Part shown: piece after piece, positions 32,584-44,479 of the stretch
How positions within the stretch are numbered: position 1 is the stretch's first letter
How the letters are laid out: each line of letters begins with the position of its first letter
Notes under the pieces: model-generated
What the model saw: the letters and a program-made list of their open reading frames with translations, nothing else
Told to the model about the DNA's origin: nothing
The model's database searches: none
Position numbers and translations under genes: made by a program
Source: Plasmodium coatneyi
Taxonomy: Eukaryota > Apicomplexa > Aconoidasida > Haemosporida > Plasmodiidae
Direction of reading: 5' to 3'
DNA length: 64,000 nucleotides
NCBI RefSeq assembly: GCF_001680005.1
Contig: NC_033558.1
Span: 402,501-466,500, forward strand

Positions 32584-34037
32584 TTACATGCGACCGTAAC
32601 TTATATTCGCTCTTCTCCTTTCTTCGTTCCTGTTGTTCCTTTGTTGCCTCTGCTGCTGTTGTCTTTGCCTTTGTTGTTGTTGTCTATTATTACTTGTTCC
32701 TCTGGTAGATGATCTTCTATACTGGGCTGAACGTATAGTAGTATGACCGTCATCAAGTGTGGAATTTGTTCCTACACTTCCAGTGTAACCTATTGTTGAA
32801 ATGTCCGTAGATGTATCTTCCGCGAATGTGGCGAAGTTATGCGCAGTTGATCTTTTTCCTCTTCTGATGTTGCTTCTTTTATTGTTGCTCCCTCCTCCAA
32901 AAGTGTTACGTACTCCATAAAATAAATTGGTATACTACGGAAGGAAAAAGAAGAAGGAATGGGAGTGTAAGAATATGTACTATATATATGTACTTACATA
33001 CATATGTAGACATATATATATGTGTATATATAGTACACAACGTGCAGTCTATTCCTTTTATATTCATTGTTTATATAGGAAGGAAATAATAATAATAATG
33101 AACGTTATTATTACTATATATAACTTTACTTTTAATTGTAATTGGTAATTATAATTGATAATTGTTGTACTTACTTTATATAAAAAGAAGGTAGTCATTG
33201 GAAGTCCTATTAGTCCGATCGCAGAGGACACAGCTGCAATACTGGGAGATGTGGTACTTGCTTCAGGTACTGCATTACATTCCAGTTCTTCCAGTTTTTT
33301 AGGATCACCACCCTGTCCAAGACCCCTCTTAATTATGTTACAATATTTGTCATCACTACTAGCAGAAGAAGGTGAACACTCATTATATATTGTACTGTAG
33401 GTTGCGTAAGTACTCTTCAGCGATTCGGAACATGTTGTCTCACAGATATGGTTACTATCCTTTAGTTTTTGTTGTATTGCTCTGTAGTTCATTACGTATT
33501 CATATGCTTCCTTCCTTTTTTTGAAATTGCTTTCACTGATATCTGTGCACACAATTTCACATTTAGGTTCAATAGGAATTTTCTTCAGTATTCCGTAAAT
33601 TGTATTAATAGCCTCGGGGAATGGGGTAACATTTAATTTGTTCAATAATATATGTCCCAACCAAAAATAGAAGAAATAACAAGGTGTGTCATCATGGGAC
33701 GCACCGTCTTCCTTTTTCTTGGATGCGTAACAGTAGGATTCTAATATTTCGTCTCTATATATCCCCCGGATCCTATATTCTGTTAATTTTCTATCCAGTT
33801 CCCCCCATATGTGAGTGGTCTCCCCACTATCGCAGTGGTTTTTTGCTTGGTTAAATTTATCATAATATTCCGATTTCGAGAGTAACACTTTTTCCAGATC
33901 TTTCCCCTGTAGAAATGATTAAGAGAACATATGCTTCCATGTATTTTCCGCTCTTATTTATTATATCATATACACAAAATATTCTGGAAATATTATTTAC
34001 CTATACATCCTGGACAAAGGAAGCTTACCTTCAGCAT
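32584..34037 (-). CDS. KIR K6: three-exon KIR/PIR protein, shortened first exon
   Basis: The model is complement(join(32584..32934,33175..33906,34029..34037)), about 363 residues. Exon 1 is only MLK before GTAAGC. Exon 2 begins GKDLEKVLLSKSEYYDKF, has YFFYFWLGHIL near 80-90, KKRKEAYEYVMNYRAI, and a membrane segment ending TFFLYK at GTAAGT. Exon 3 is long (116 residues), opening YTNLFYGVRNTFGG with a Gln/Arg-rich run near the end, and closes NISYGRM. Just upstream of the start, the sequence CTGACAGGGAAG aligns with ATGACGGGGACG at the start of K7 and is in frame. The ancestral ATG therefore seems to have mutated to CTG and the next in-frame ATG is used. Confidence 0.87.
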
Positions 34038-35466
34038 CTTCCCTGTCAGTGTTCATGTACATCATTTTTTGGTATATAATAAATTCCTGCTAAAATTATT
34101 CTTTATTATTTCGTGTAGAATACATATGTAAGACTATCCCCTGTGCCACAATGATTATATATGAATACTTTCCAAATTGCTATTTTTCCCCTAAATTATG
34201 CACACTGTTCCAATTTTTTACAGCGAACAATAACGGCACACTATGTACATTCGCGTGGAATGCTTTCTGTACTTAATTAAAGCACAATGTAGGAACAGAT
34301 TTGTCAAAATAATAGAATAAAAAAGGGAAGATTGTAAAGAGTGGAAGAGTGAAGTTCTTCCCATATATACATGCATCTATTGCATTATATTTTATTACTC
34401 GACCATTTCATTGCTTGTTCGCTAGAATGTTGCACACAATTATTTTGCACCTTCCCACTCATCATGTGCTACCAGATGCCAATTCATTTTGGGGGAAAAA
34501 AAAAATTCGTGCCCACACTATTAATATATACTCTCCTGCTATTTTAAAGGAAGGGTTAAAATTTGTTAGTGTATTTAGTATGTGCATAGAAGGTGTGACT
34601 CCCCCCCCCCTTTTTTTGTGGGTGTGTAATTTTTTCCCTATTCAGTAACATAATTAAATGTATGAAATATGTGAGGAATGGTCAAACACAACAAGTTCTA
34701 CTAAATATGTAGGAATACATTTATGTTCACCGTCGTAGTAGTACCTCCCTGCAGCATACACCCTTTCCCACATTCCTACCGCCCCTAATGCAGCTTTTAC
34801 GCGGTTACAGTGTATTTTGGAAAGGTTCTAAACGCTCAAGGAAGGTTTCAAACGTTGAAAGGAGGTTCTAAACGTTGAGAAGATCTGAAGCGTTGAAAAG
34901 GTTTAAAACGTTGAAGGGCCTTAGTAAGGCGGGGGGTTCAACAGAACTACCACCCTTTCCAATACATATTACATCTTATATATGTGAAAGCACCAACCCA
35001 CTCACTTTTCTTCCTTTTATACTTTTACTTTTTTTGTTTTCTTCTTTTTTTTTCCTTCCCCCCTTAAGAAGGAACTCTTTCATTCCTTCAGTTTTTTTCC
35101 TTCCTTCCCTCCTCCTTAGACGACCCCTTGCTTCCTTAGAACCCTTTCATTCCTTCCTTAGACACTCCCCTCCTTCCTCCTCCTTAGACGAATTCTTCCT
35201 TCATTCCTTAGACCCCCTTTCCTTCCACTTCCTTAGTCCCTTCCCTTCCTTCCTCCTCCTTAGATCCCCTTCCTTAACTTTCTTTGCTTCTTATACCTTA
35301 TTTCCTTCATTCCTTCTTTCCTTCCTCCTTAGACCCTCTATCCCTCCTCGTCCTTAGAACCTTCATTCCTTATTCCTTCTTTCCTTCTTATTCCTTCCCT
35401 CGTTAGACCCCTTTCCCTCAACCACTTTCCTTACACTTCCTTCCTTTCTTAGACCCCTATACTTCT
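34038..35466. other. Spacer between KIR K7 3' end and K6 5' end
   Basis: No credible gene. Positions 34822-34920 hold five degenerate copies of a 22-25-base unit GGTTCTAAACGTTGAAAAG. Positions 35040-35465 are a pyrimidine-rich repeat on CCTTCCTTAGACCCC that runs right up to the K7 stop. Frames such as 34875-35357 are Phe/Leu/Pro/Ser low complexity. Confidence 0.65.
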
Positions 35467-36687
35467 TCATCTGGATGATGAAGTAGTGTATGGAATTGAA
35501 TATTCGGAAGAATATTCCGTTGTTGAGTCGTACTCCGTTGAGTCGTCGTCTGATAAGGTGTTCAAATCGTGGTTAATTGATCTTTTTCTTCTGCTTCTTC
35601 CATTTCCAGAGTGGTTGTGTTTCCTCAAGAAGAAAGGTTTATACTTGTAAAGAATATATGCCAATGTTGGTAATCCTATTGCAGCAAGTCCACCAGACAC
35701 AGCAGCAGGGACGATGCCTCTAGCATCTGCTTGGGAAGCTGTAGAACCGGTACCAGAAGAACCTGGATTCCAGGTTCCCGTAGAACCTGGTCTTGGACTA
35801 CCAGTGTTCTGATTACCAGTACTACCGGTACCGGAAGAACCAGGAGACTGGTGTCCAGTACTAGCAGGACCGGAAGAACCTGGATTCCAAGTTCCCGTGG
35901 AACCGCTACGAGAAGAATTTAACTGACAGTCTAATTCTAAATCTTCCTTACTTCCATAGTCGTCGAAAACCGTCTTAAATACATTACACCAACCCTCCCA
36001 CTCTTCCTTCTCGTTCCCTTTACATTTTGCATGTACAGTTTTATAGGCCTCCTTTATTCGTTGTAGATATGTGTGATATTTTTCATCACACTGCTTTGGT
36101 CCTTCCATTCCTAATTGTCCTTCCACTGTATATTTGTCTACCCAGTAATCCATCACTCTTTTGAACATTTGGAAATCATCCTTACTACCATAGGTTTGTA
36201 AGAAGTATGTATTCCATTCTGTGTCCACATCCTTAATTTTCTCTTTACATTCATTCATAACCCTCACGAAGTTCGTATCATCCAATGACGCGGATATTTT
36301 ATTACCCAGCCAATAATAAAAGAAACTATAATCCTCCCCATTCACTTGATCACTCTTCCCATCCCCACTTATATAACATAGGGTGTTTATAATTTTGCTA
36401 ACAATTGTTTCATCCACAGGAGCACCTAATAGTTTAGTTTTTATTTCCTCCCCGTATTTTTCCTTTGTACATTGCTTCTGCTGATATTCGTCTAGTCTTT
36501 TGTATACTTCCCCCGAATGTAATTGTTCCGCATCATGCTCCTATAAACACGAACAGAGGGGAATATACGTTCCTATATGATCGTATGTTATTTTACTATA
36601 TTACACATAAAATATTATATGCGTAAAATTTGAGTTATTTATTCTTGAGAAACAACTAACCGTCAGTTCTGGCTGCGTCCCCGTCAT
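35467..36687 (-). CDS. KIR K7: KIR/PIR protein lacking the last intron, truncated tail, repeat linker
   Basis: The model is complement(join(35467..36540,36661..36687)), about 366 residues. Exon 1 is MTGTQPELT before GTTAGT. Exon 2 starts EHDAEQLHSGEVYKRL and has SFFYYWLGNKI near 81-91. The linker is an imperfect tandem repeat on GSTGTWNPGSSGP / GSTGNQNTGSPRP units. The membrane segment AAIGLPTLAYILYK reads straight on into YKPFFLRKHNHSGNGRS, as in K4, with no last intron. The tail stops at YTTSSSR, without the usual Arg/Asn-rich stretch and NIxYxRM ending. The CCTTCCTTAGACCCC repeat starts immediately after, so the repeat probably replaced the gene end. Confidence 0.87.
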
Positions 36688-37913
36688 TGTTCATGTGCAT
36701 ATGTGTATGCATATATATATATATATTTTTGTTTTCTCCCCCTTTGCCTTGTATAAGGAAATTTTTGTGTTATAAAATGGATATTTTTCCTTCCTTCAAC
36801 AGATATATATATACATATATATACATATGTATAGATATATCTTTTTCCCTTCACTTATTTATATAAGAATGGTAATTTTTGCTTCTTTTTTTTTTTTATT
36901 CTTTTTTACTTTCCTGCTTCACTCCTGATTTGTACATTTTAATTCATTTATTTTTAGCAAAAAAAAAATATATATATATGTATATATATATATACATACA
37001 TATTGTTCATTTATATATATAATTATATATACATACAAATATACATATATATGCATATATATATGGACATATATGTATGTATATATGTATGTATGATTTT
37101 TTCCTTTCACTTACTATTTATATAAGAATGCTAATTTTTTGCTTCTTCTTTTCTCCGTTTTTTTTTTGTTTGTGTTTTTTTTTTTGTTTTTTCTTTTATT
37201 CTTCTTTTATTCTATTTTTATGATAAGTACGTTATGGAGAGTTGTTCATTCATATATAATATGTACATATATATATTGTGTATGTGTATATATGTATATA
37301 TGTGTATGGAAGGGAAAAGAATAAATACTCTCTGTCACAAACGAAGTAGGAGCGGGTTCGAAAAAAAACCAAAGCAAAAAAGAAGTGCTAAGCTCCTTTG
37401 AAAAAGTGTTTATATACTTTAAAAGAAAAGAAAATGAGAGAGAAGTAAATGAGAGGAAAGTAGGTTTAAGGGAAAGAAAATAATAAAAAAAAAAAAAATT
37501 AAAGGGAACATTCATATATGTATCAAATGTGATCTATGTTGGAAGGAAACGAAAGAAGAAAAGAAGGTATAAGAAAGAAGGAAAGAATACGAAGGAAAAG
37601 AAGGAATAAGAAGGAAAGAAGGAATAAGGAATAAGGAATGAGGAAGAAAAGAAGGAATAAGGAAGGAAAGAAGGAATAAAAGGAAGGAAAGCTATATGAA
37701 AAAAACTTATTATACAAAATAGCATAAATGAAGAATAGGAAAAAAAGGGTCACACGAATTGGTGCAGAAGTCTGTGGAAAAGGAGATGGAAGATCCATGT
37801 AATCAAGGAAAATTTAAGAACATTTTGTAAAATATTCCATTCGTCAAAATGTAAAAATGGAGCAATTAGGAATGTGTGTATAGAATTATGCATACTATTT
37901 CTCATGTTCGTAG
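36688..37913. other. Divergent spacer between KIR K7 and K8
   Basis: No gene. TATATG/TACATA microsatellites at 36710-37110, T-rich sequence at 37140-37200, and GAAGGAATAAGAAGGAAAG repeats at 37550-37690. No promoter motif is recognised. Confidence 0.6.
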
Positions 37914-38955
37914 GGACAATGCTTGGAAAAGTTGAATTCAAAAATGGCATACCGCACATTTGAATATGCAGCAGGAAGCGGAAATAATTGCAATAATAAA
38001 CATGCATAAATGGAAGTACAGGTAGGAAGTGCATTAAAACCATATGAGGACCTTGCAGATTATAAGGACAGGATTGTGAACACTTTGTGTAGAGTGAGTT
38101 CATTGTCTATAGGGGGGAACATGGAGCCACTAATCTCTTCTGTTATATATTCTATATAAATTGGTTGGGAGATATATAATAGCAGCGATAAGAGCGGAGG
38201 TAAAAGCAACCCTATTCCAACACCATCACAACTAACATGTGAAGGAGTAGGTCTAAGTGCAGAAAGGACACGGAAAGAGCAGTAAGTCAAGTTATCCCTG
38301 GGAACAGAGTCACATAGTTCACCATCACTACAACAGCAGGACAAAGATAATGTACAATATCTCTCAAATGAAGCAAGTCCATTAGAGGAGGGAAGGATCT
38401 CCTGTGAATAGAACCGCCGCCATCTTCTCCTCCGCTGCTACATTAATTGGATTACCATCGATCGCTTTCCTTCTATATAAGGTATACAATTACAATTAAA
38501 TAAGATAGGAACATAATACTTAGATATATATATATGTACATATGCCTATATATAATGCATATTTCTACATTACCTACCACCCTCCTTCAACACCACCTCC
38601 TTTCTTTCCTTTACTTTCCTTTCAGCACGGTCTCTTACCTTCTTGGTTTGGTAACCATTTTAAAGGAGAAAGAAGCAACGCAAGAAGAAAAAAAAGGATC
38701 ATTGAACAAAATTTTAACACCTTCTCAGAAGGTGATTCTTCCACAGCAACCGATTCAACAATAGACGTTTCAACATTAGGTGGTTCCACATTAGATGATT
38801 CTACATTAGATGATCCATCTGAATACTCTGAACCATACACTACTGGAACAGCATCATCCAATAGAATAGGAAGGGGAAAAAATAATGGAAGACAACAACA
38901 GAGGCAGCAACAGAGGCGAAGTCACCGAAGGAATATATGTTATCATCCTACATAA
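37914..38955 (+). pseudogene. KIR K8: KIR/PIR pseudogene
   Basis: After a GTAG acceptor the exon 2 frame reads GQCLEKLNSKMAYRTFEYAAGSG and stops at TAA 38007-38009. A shifted frame continues with YEDLADYKDRIVNTLCRVS, the usual helix before the core. The core itself survives only as a mutated NWLGDI-like trace near 38155-38175. Most of the following cysteine region is gone. The membrane end is recognisable (AATLIGLPSIAFLLYK at 38430-38481, donor GTATAC). The last exon, 38626-38955, is fully open: it begins HGLLPSWFGNHFKG (His in place of Tyr) and ends NICYHPT. No first exon was found. The combination of stop, frameshift and internal deletion makes a functional product unlikely. Confidence 0.8.
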
Positions 38956-40551
38956 AAAAAAGTGGCCCCCTTTTTATTTTGCTCTATTACTTTACATTTC
39001 ACAACTATGACATTTCAACTATGACATTACACAAGGTTTCATTTTACATTTCACAACTATGACATTTCCACTGTGCGTCATTTTACATTTCTCAATTCTG
39101 TGTGTGTGTCATTTTACATTTCTATTCCACTAAAAGAAGAAGGAAGCGAAGGAAAAATGAAAAATCTAATATTTTACCATACATTCTTCATGTTATTCAG
39201 CGAAGAAAAAAATAAAAAAAAAGGAAAAAAATTGGAAAAGATTAGCTCAAAATAATATAGAGCACATATTTAATGCATAAATGAGCTACAGTGAACATGC
39301 ATGGGAAGGGAATGTATAAGGAAGAATAGCACTTCCTCTTTCCCCCCTCCCCTTCCCTTTCTATTTTTCTATCTTACTATTTTTAACATAATTCGCTTCC
39401 ATATTTTGTAATCCAATTATATTCATGACAAACAATGTACATCATGTACAACATACATGACAATTACAATGTACAGAACAATTACGGTGTACATAACATA
39501 ATTACGGTGTACATAATATAATTACGGTGTACATAATATAATTACGGTGTACATAACATAATTACGGTGTACATGACAAACAATGTACACCATGTACGTA
39601 ACAATTACTGTGGTAAGTGCATACATATTTATGTATGCCGGAACTTAAGATAGGTTAGTTCAGCATATATTCCACATATATTATCTTCCCTTTTAGCATA
39701 TTTTTCTCTCACTCTGTATCTCTCTCTCTGTTCTATGAAATACATACATTTTCAGTATTGCATATGAATAAACACATGAATTAATGACGTATGTTGAAAT
39801 ACTTCTGCTCAAAGAAGTATATTGCACACTCCCTTCCCTATATGAACGCAATAATTGAATAAAATAAAATAAAATGAATTGTATTAATGTGTGTGTTCGT
39901 GTTGCATAAGCACACCACAAATGAACAATGAAAAATCTAACAATATAATGCATGGAATAGGGGATGATTAGGGAATGCTTAAGCAATATTTGACCCTTCC
40001 TTTCGCGCCTACTTATTTTATTATTGCTTCTTCTATTTCTTGTTTCTTGCCCCAATTTGTTGTTATATTTCTGGCTTTAATTGTATATATGTGTACAGTG
40101 ATTTTATGTGCATATATGTAATATATCATCAATGCTTGAAAATTTGATCAGTGTATATTAATTAAAGTAAGTGCAAGAATTTCATATATACACATAATCA
40201 TGCATAAAGAGTGCAAGGAAAAAGGGGAAGGAACGAAAAATAGGAAGAAGTGTAGGAAGGAAGAAACGGGCAAGCTGCATTTTCTCTCTGTACTACGTTC
40301 GTTCATACATATATATATGTGTATTCTGTATGAATATATGTGGGGAACAACACACATATTTTAAAAATGAACTAAAAAATATATATATATATATACAACA
40401 GAAGAATATACAGAAAGAGGAATATACACAAAGAGGAATATATACAAAGAGGAATATATATACGCACACACATTCGACAGGAACAACAACAATCGCAAGA
40501 ACAATAGCAGGAAAAATATACACATTCACCATAGCAACAATAGCAGCAACA
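38956..40551. other. Spacer between KIR K8 and K9
   Basis: No credible gene. Positions 38990-39130 repeat CATTTTACATTTCACAACTATGACATTTC. Positions 39481-39580 are a perfect short array. Positions 40430-40490 repeat AGAGGAATATATACAA just upstream of K9. The remainder is AT-rich. Confidence 0.6.
39481..39580 (+). repeat. Five tandem 20-bp units
   Basis: ATTACGGTGTACATAACATA repeated five times with almost no change, flanked by more diverged ACAATGTACA/CATGTAC copies from 39430 to 39610. The low divergence suggests recent expansion. Confidence 0.85.
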
Positions 40552-41962
40552 ATGACGACGACCACACCACTAACGGTTCGTTATTCCCCCCCTTTTTTTT
40601 TATTCAATATGGATATATGAGAATTATGCCCGTAACACTTCATGTGTGAAGGGGTATATTTTAAAATAGGAACACAGAGGAGAATGTGTAAATTTTACCA
40701 ATTAATTTTATAGGGGAAAGATTGGAATCAATTACCTTCCAATGAACAATTTTACAGTAAATTACTGGGAGCCAAGGATTCCTGCAAAGGTGCATCTTCC
40801 GTGGATGGAGTGAAGAAGCAGCTGGAGGACAATGCGGATCTTACGGGTTATGCAGATGACCTTATAGGGGCGTGGTGTTATATAGCAGGAATGGACCAGG
40901 GCAATACATTATATAGTGATCGTTGCAGTTTCCTATATTATTACATAGGAAGTAAAATACCTCAGGAGAAAGAAGGGGTTTCATTCCATGATCTTATGTA
41001 TAAAATTTACGATGAATTAGTGAAGTTGAATGTTGGGAATAAGTGTACCTTTAGGTCCACTGATAACATTAGCTGGGACCTCTTCATGAAAAGAAAAAAC
41101 GTACATAGTTTCACGCAGGACTATGAAACTATACAGAGGCAGCTGCAATCCCATGCACATTCCTGTGAGGAAGTTTATTACCAACATTTGAACGAGGCCG
41201 TTACAGCATTTAGTGCAGTACTTGATGATTGTGAGGGCAAAAATAAAACGACTACATATTGTTCGTGGTTCAAAAATACCTATGATGTAATCAATGAGCA
41301 GAACCCACTAACATTAACTAAAAATTCAGAGGAATCTTCGGGGAGTAGTAAAATTTATAGGGGCATCCACTTAGAATTAAAGTTTGCACCTAAAACAAAT
41401 ACAACAGCTGCCGCCGCTGCCATCTCTTCCATCTTAGGAGCAGTAGGACTACCTGCATTAGCTGCTCTATTTTTATATAAGGTAATAATTATAATAGACC
41501 TATATATACATGCATATGTACATACACATATGCATATAAATATATATGTACATATATATATGTGCACATATATATTTATATATGTATATGTCTTTCCCCC
41601 ACCCTCTCTTTTCCCTAAACAATTTTTAGTATGACCTTTTACCCCCCTGGATCAGTAAAAAATTTAAGGGAGGAAGGATCACCAGAGGAAGGAGATCCGC
41701 CGAACGCAACTTCGATACATTCACAAACGGCGACACTTCCACACTGTATTCAACAACAACAGATTCGGCAGACACTTCTACACATTATTCAACAGATGGA
41801 GCATCTACCCTATATAATGGTAGATCAAGACCGCTACCCAGAAGAGCAGGAGCAAGAGGAACAAATAATAATAGAAGACCACAACAAAGTCAACAGAAGC
41901 CACAGCAACGACAACATCCACAATCAAAGCAAAGGAAGAATATGCATTATCACAATATGTAA
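40552..41962 (+). CDS. KIR K9: three-exon KIR/PIR protein
   Basis: The model is join(40552..40575,40714..41481,41630..41962), about 374 residues. Exon 1 is MTTTTPLT before GTTCGT (weak donor). Exon 2 starts GKDWNQLPSNEQFY, has the core CSFLYYYIGSKI near 79-90 (Tyr replaces the usual Trp), MKRKNVHSFTQDYETI in mid-domain, then a short linker and the membrane segment AVGLPALAALFLYK at GTAATA. Exon 3 starts YDLLPPWISKKFKGG, has a Gln/Arg/Pro-rich end and closes NMHYHNM. No breaks. Confidence 0.88.
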
Positions 41963-42448
41963 TGTTAAAATGGATGAATGTGTCCTTCCTTTGCTCCCTC
42001 TTTAGAGGGGATGTGTGCACATATATTTATACTTTTTTCAACAATATGAATGATATAATTCTTTCTGTATTAAATCCCTTTTTCGCGTGTTTGTTTCACG
42101 AAGTTAAGTTTTCTTCTAACTATTGAATAATTATGCACAACGTTTGTGTACACATTGTGCCAAAAAAAGGATGATGGGAAGGGGAAGAGGTAGAAATGTG
42201 CTCTGTATATATGTGAACTGTACACTACGCATATATGTGAACAGCTTTGCACAGACGCTGTAAATACTAATAAAGCATTAATTAATAATGTGTGCTGAAA
42301 TTTTATATTAGAGGGGAAAAAAAAGGAAAAAAAATATATATTTTTTTCCCTTTTTTTTAACTTTCTTATTTTTTTTTTAAGTACATTTTTTTTTTTTACT
42401 TCCTTTCACTTCACTTATATATATTGATCATATACACATATGTAAACA
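41963..42448. other. Spacer between KIR K9 and K10
   Basis: No gene. A hairpin CCCTCTTTAGAGGGG at 41996-42010, followed by ATGTGTGCACATATATTTATA, may be a diverged copy of the KIR 3'-UTR stem-loop. Poly-T and poly-A tracts lie at 42310-42400. Confidence 0.5.
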
Positions 42449-44479
42449 ATGACTCTAACAAAGGATGGAAGTGCAAGTACGTTCCCCGCAGAAGAAATAT
42501 ACCACAAATTTAAAAATGAAAATACAACATGCAGTTTGCAACAACCCATTTTGTCGAAGTATAAAGAAAATTTAGAAACCGCATTAGGAACACAATATTG
42601 GAATGCTCAGAAACATGCCAAACAAATTGTAAAAACCTTTTGCCATGTGTCGGAAATGATACAAAATGAAGACAACAAACCATTCTATGATAACCGATGT
42701 GATTTTTTATACTTCTGGCTGGGGAATATAGTGTATGGTGATGGGGGTGCTGCTGGTGGGTATAAAACAATAATAGAAAAAATATACCAACAGTTGAAAC
42801 ACCTATTTCCAAGTGGTACAGAATGTACAATTAAATACACTACCAGCAGCCAATCCCAATTCCAGCAGCGAAAATCTATTTTTGATTATTGGTACAACTA
42901 TCATCATGCTATCAAACCATACATACTCAACAATCGATTCGATTGCGAACAGAAATATGCCAAATATTTAGGTGATATTGCTGCAACTTACGAACAAGTG
43001 AAAACAACTTGTTTAAGGACAACAGATGATTTGTATTGTACACAAATTAACAACATTCTTATTGACAAAAATAGTCCCAAGCAGGTGAAGTCCGAATGTG
43101 AACAAATCAACAATGCAGATCCGTCTTCGTTGGTAAGAACATAACACTGAAGTAGTGGGAATATACTCTTCCTTTCCTGTGTACAGCTTAGCTGTACGCA
43201 TGTGCAGTATTTAATCTATATGAAATATTAATGCAGTGTATAACTACATATATACATATATATGTATGTATATATGTGTTGTCCCTGTTATTTTTATAGG
43301 TAAGCAAACCGAACGAAGAAAGAACAGAAAGAGCAAATTTTTTTTTCTACCGTCAATTTAATCAAGGCTCAAGTTGGAGCACGTGTGAAAATCTTTCCGG
43401 AATAGATAAAATATTCGAGGATCATGATAATCTTCAGGAAGAAGCTGCCGATATTGAAAAAGCGTGGTGTCTCACCGCTGGGAAGAAAAAAGAAGAGAAC
43501 TACTGCCAATATTGTAATTTCCTTTATTTTTGGATTGGTGACAAAATATGGACTGCACTGAAGGGTGAAACGCATCATACTACATTTAATGAAATTATGG
43601 GTAAAGTGTGCACAGAATTAAAAAAGTTGCCTAATACAGAAGGAGAGTGTAATATTGTATGTGATGGTATCAATACAAGTTCATTCCATCAAAAGAAAGA
43701 AGAATATACCAACACTCAAGACGAAAAAAATGTGGCAAGTAGGACATCTTTGCTCCCGGACGCAGAGGGTTCAGGAACTGACTCAGAGGGAGAAGGGGAA
43801 GAGTAAGTTCCACTGGTTGGACCATTTGCAGGGTGTTTATCAGGACAGAATGACCACATCGGTCTCCCATGTGTGTCACAATTACCTAACAACCCACCTA
43901 CCACCTCCACCACCGTCGCCCCAATTGTATCTACTGCTGTCACAGCAGCAGCAGCTCCGGCAGTTGTATTCTATCTATATAAGGTAAGTAATACAACAAT
44001 TATAATTTACCATTAGAAGTGTAATTATCGCAATTACCATTATATGAAGAATTCGCACACACCATAACATTGTGTACACATACATGCTTACATATATATA
44101 TATATATATACATATGTATATATATATATATGAATGCATATTTGTACCCCCTAACATTTTCAACCCCCACCTCCTTTCCCTTCTTCCATTCCATTTTTCA
44201 TTTTAGTACACATCCTTATTTTCTGCAATGAGAAGTAACTCTTCTTCTGGTAGCAGAAGAAGAAGGAGGAGATCCACCACCAAACAGAACTTTGACGACA
44301 TCACATTCGCAGAGAACGACACCTTAACAACAGAATATTCCTCCACACTTGGTTCCACGATAGGTGGCGATTGCACAACAGATGAATCATCGGTATATGG
44401 TGGACGACCACCATCCAGAGGAAGAACAAAGAATACACCAGGTCATCACCGAAGGAATATACGTTATCACCCTACATAA
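42449..44479 (+). pseudogene. KIR K10: two-module KIR/PIR gene with one in-frame stop
   Basis: Exons are 42449..43132, 43300..43983 and 44207..44479, all in compatible phase 0. The first exon begins directly with MTLTKDGSASTFPAEEIYHKF, so the usual first intron is missing. It carries a full PIR module (DFLYFWLGNIV near 85-95). Instead of a membrane segment it ends DPSSL at GTAAGA. The second exon starts a second module (RANFFFYRQF, then NFLYFWIGDKIW) that lacks its cysteine-rich second half and passes into an acidic stretch. TAA at 43804-43806 interrupts it. The same frame then continues to APAVVFYLYK at GTAAGT, and the last exon runs YTSLFSAMRSN to NIRYHPT. Apart from that TAA the whole structure is open. 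No splice that skips the stop keeps frame with a good acceptor, apart from a weak GTAGGA donor near 43739. Confidence 0.7.

Noticed and set aside
34875..35357. Plus-strand frame of 160 codons
   Set aside because: It spans two tandem repeats and reads as Phe/Leu/Pro/Ser low complexity; it lies antisense to the K7 downstream region.
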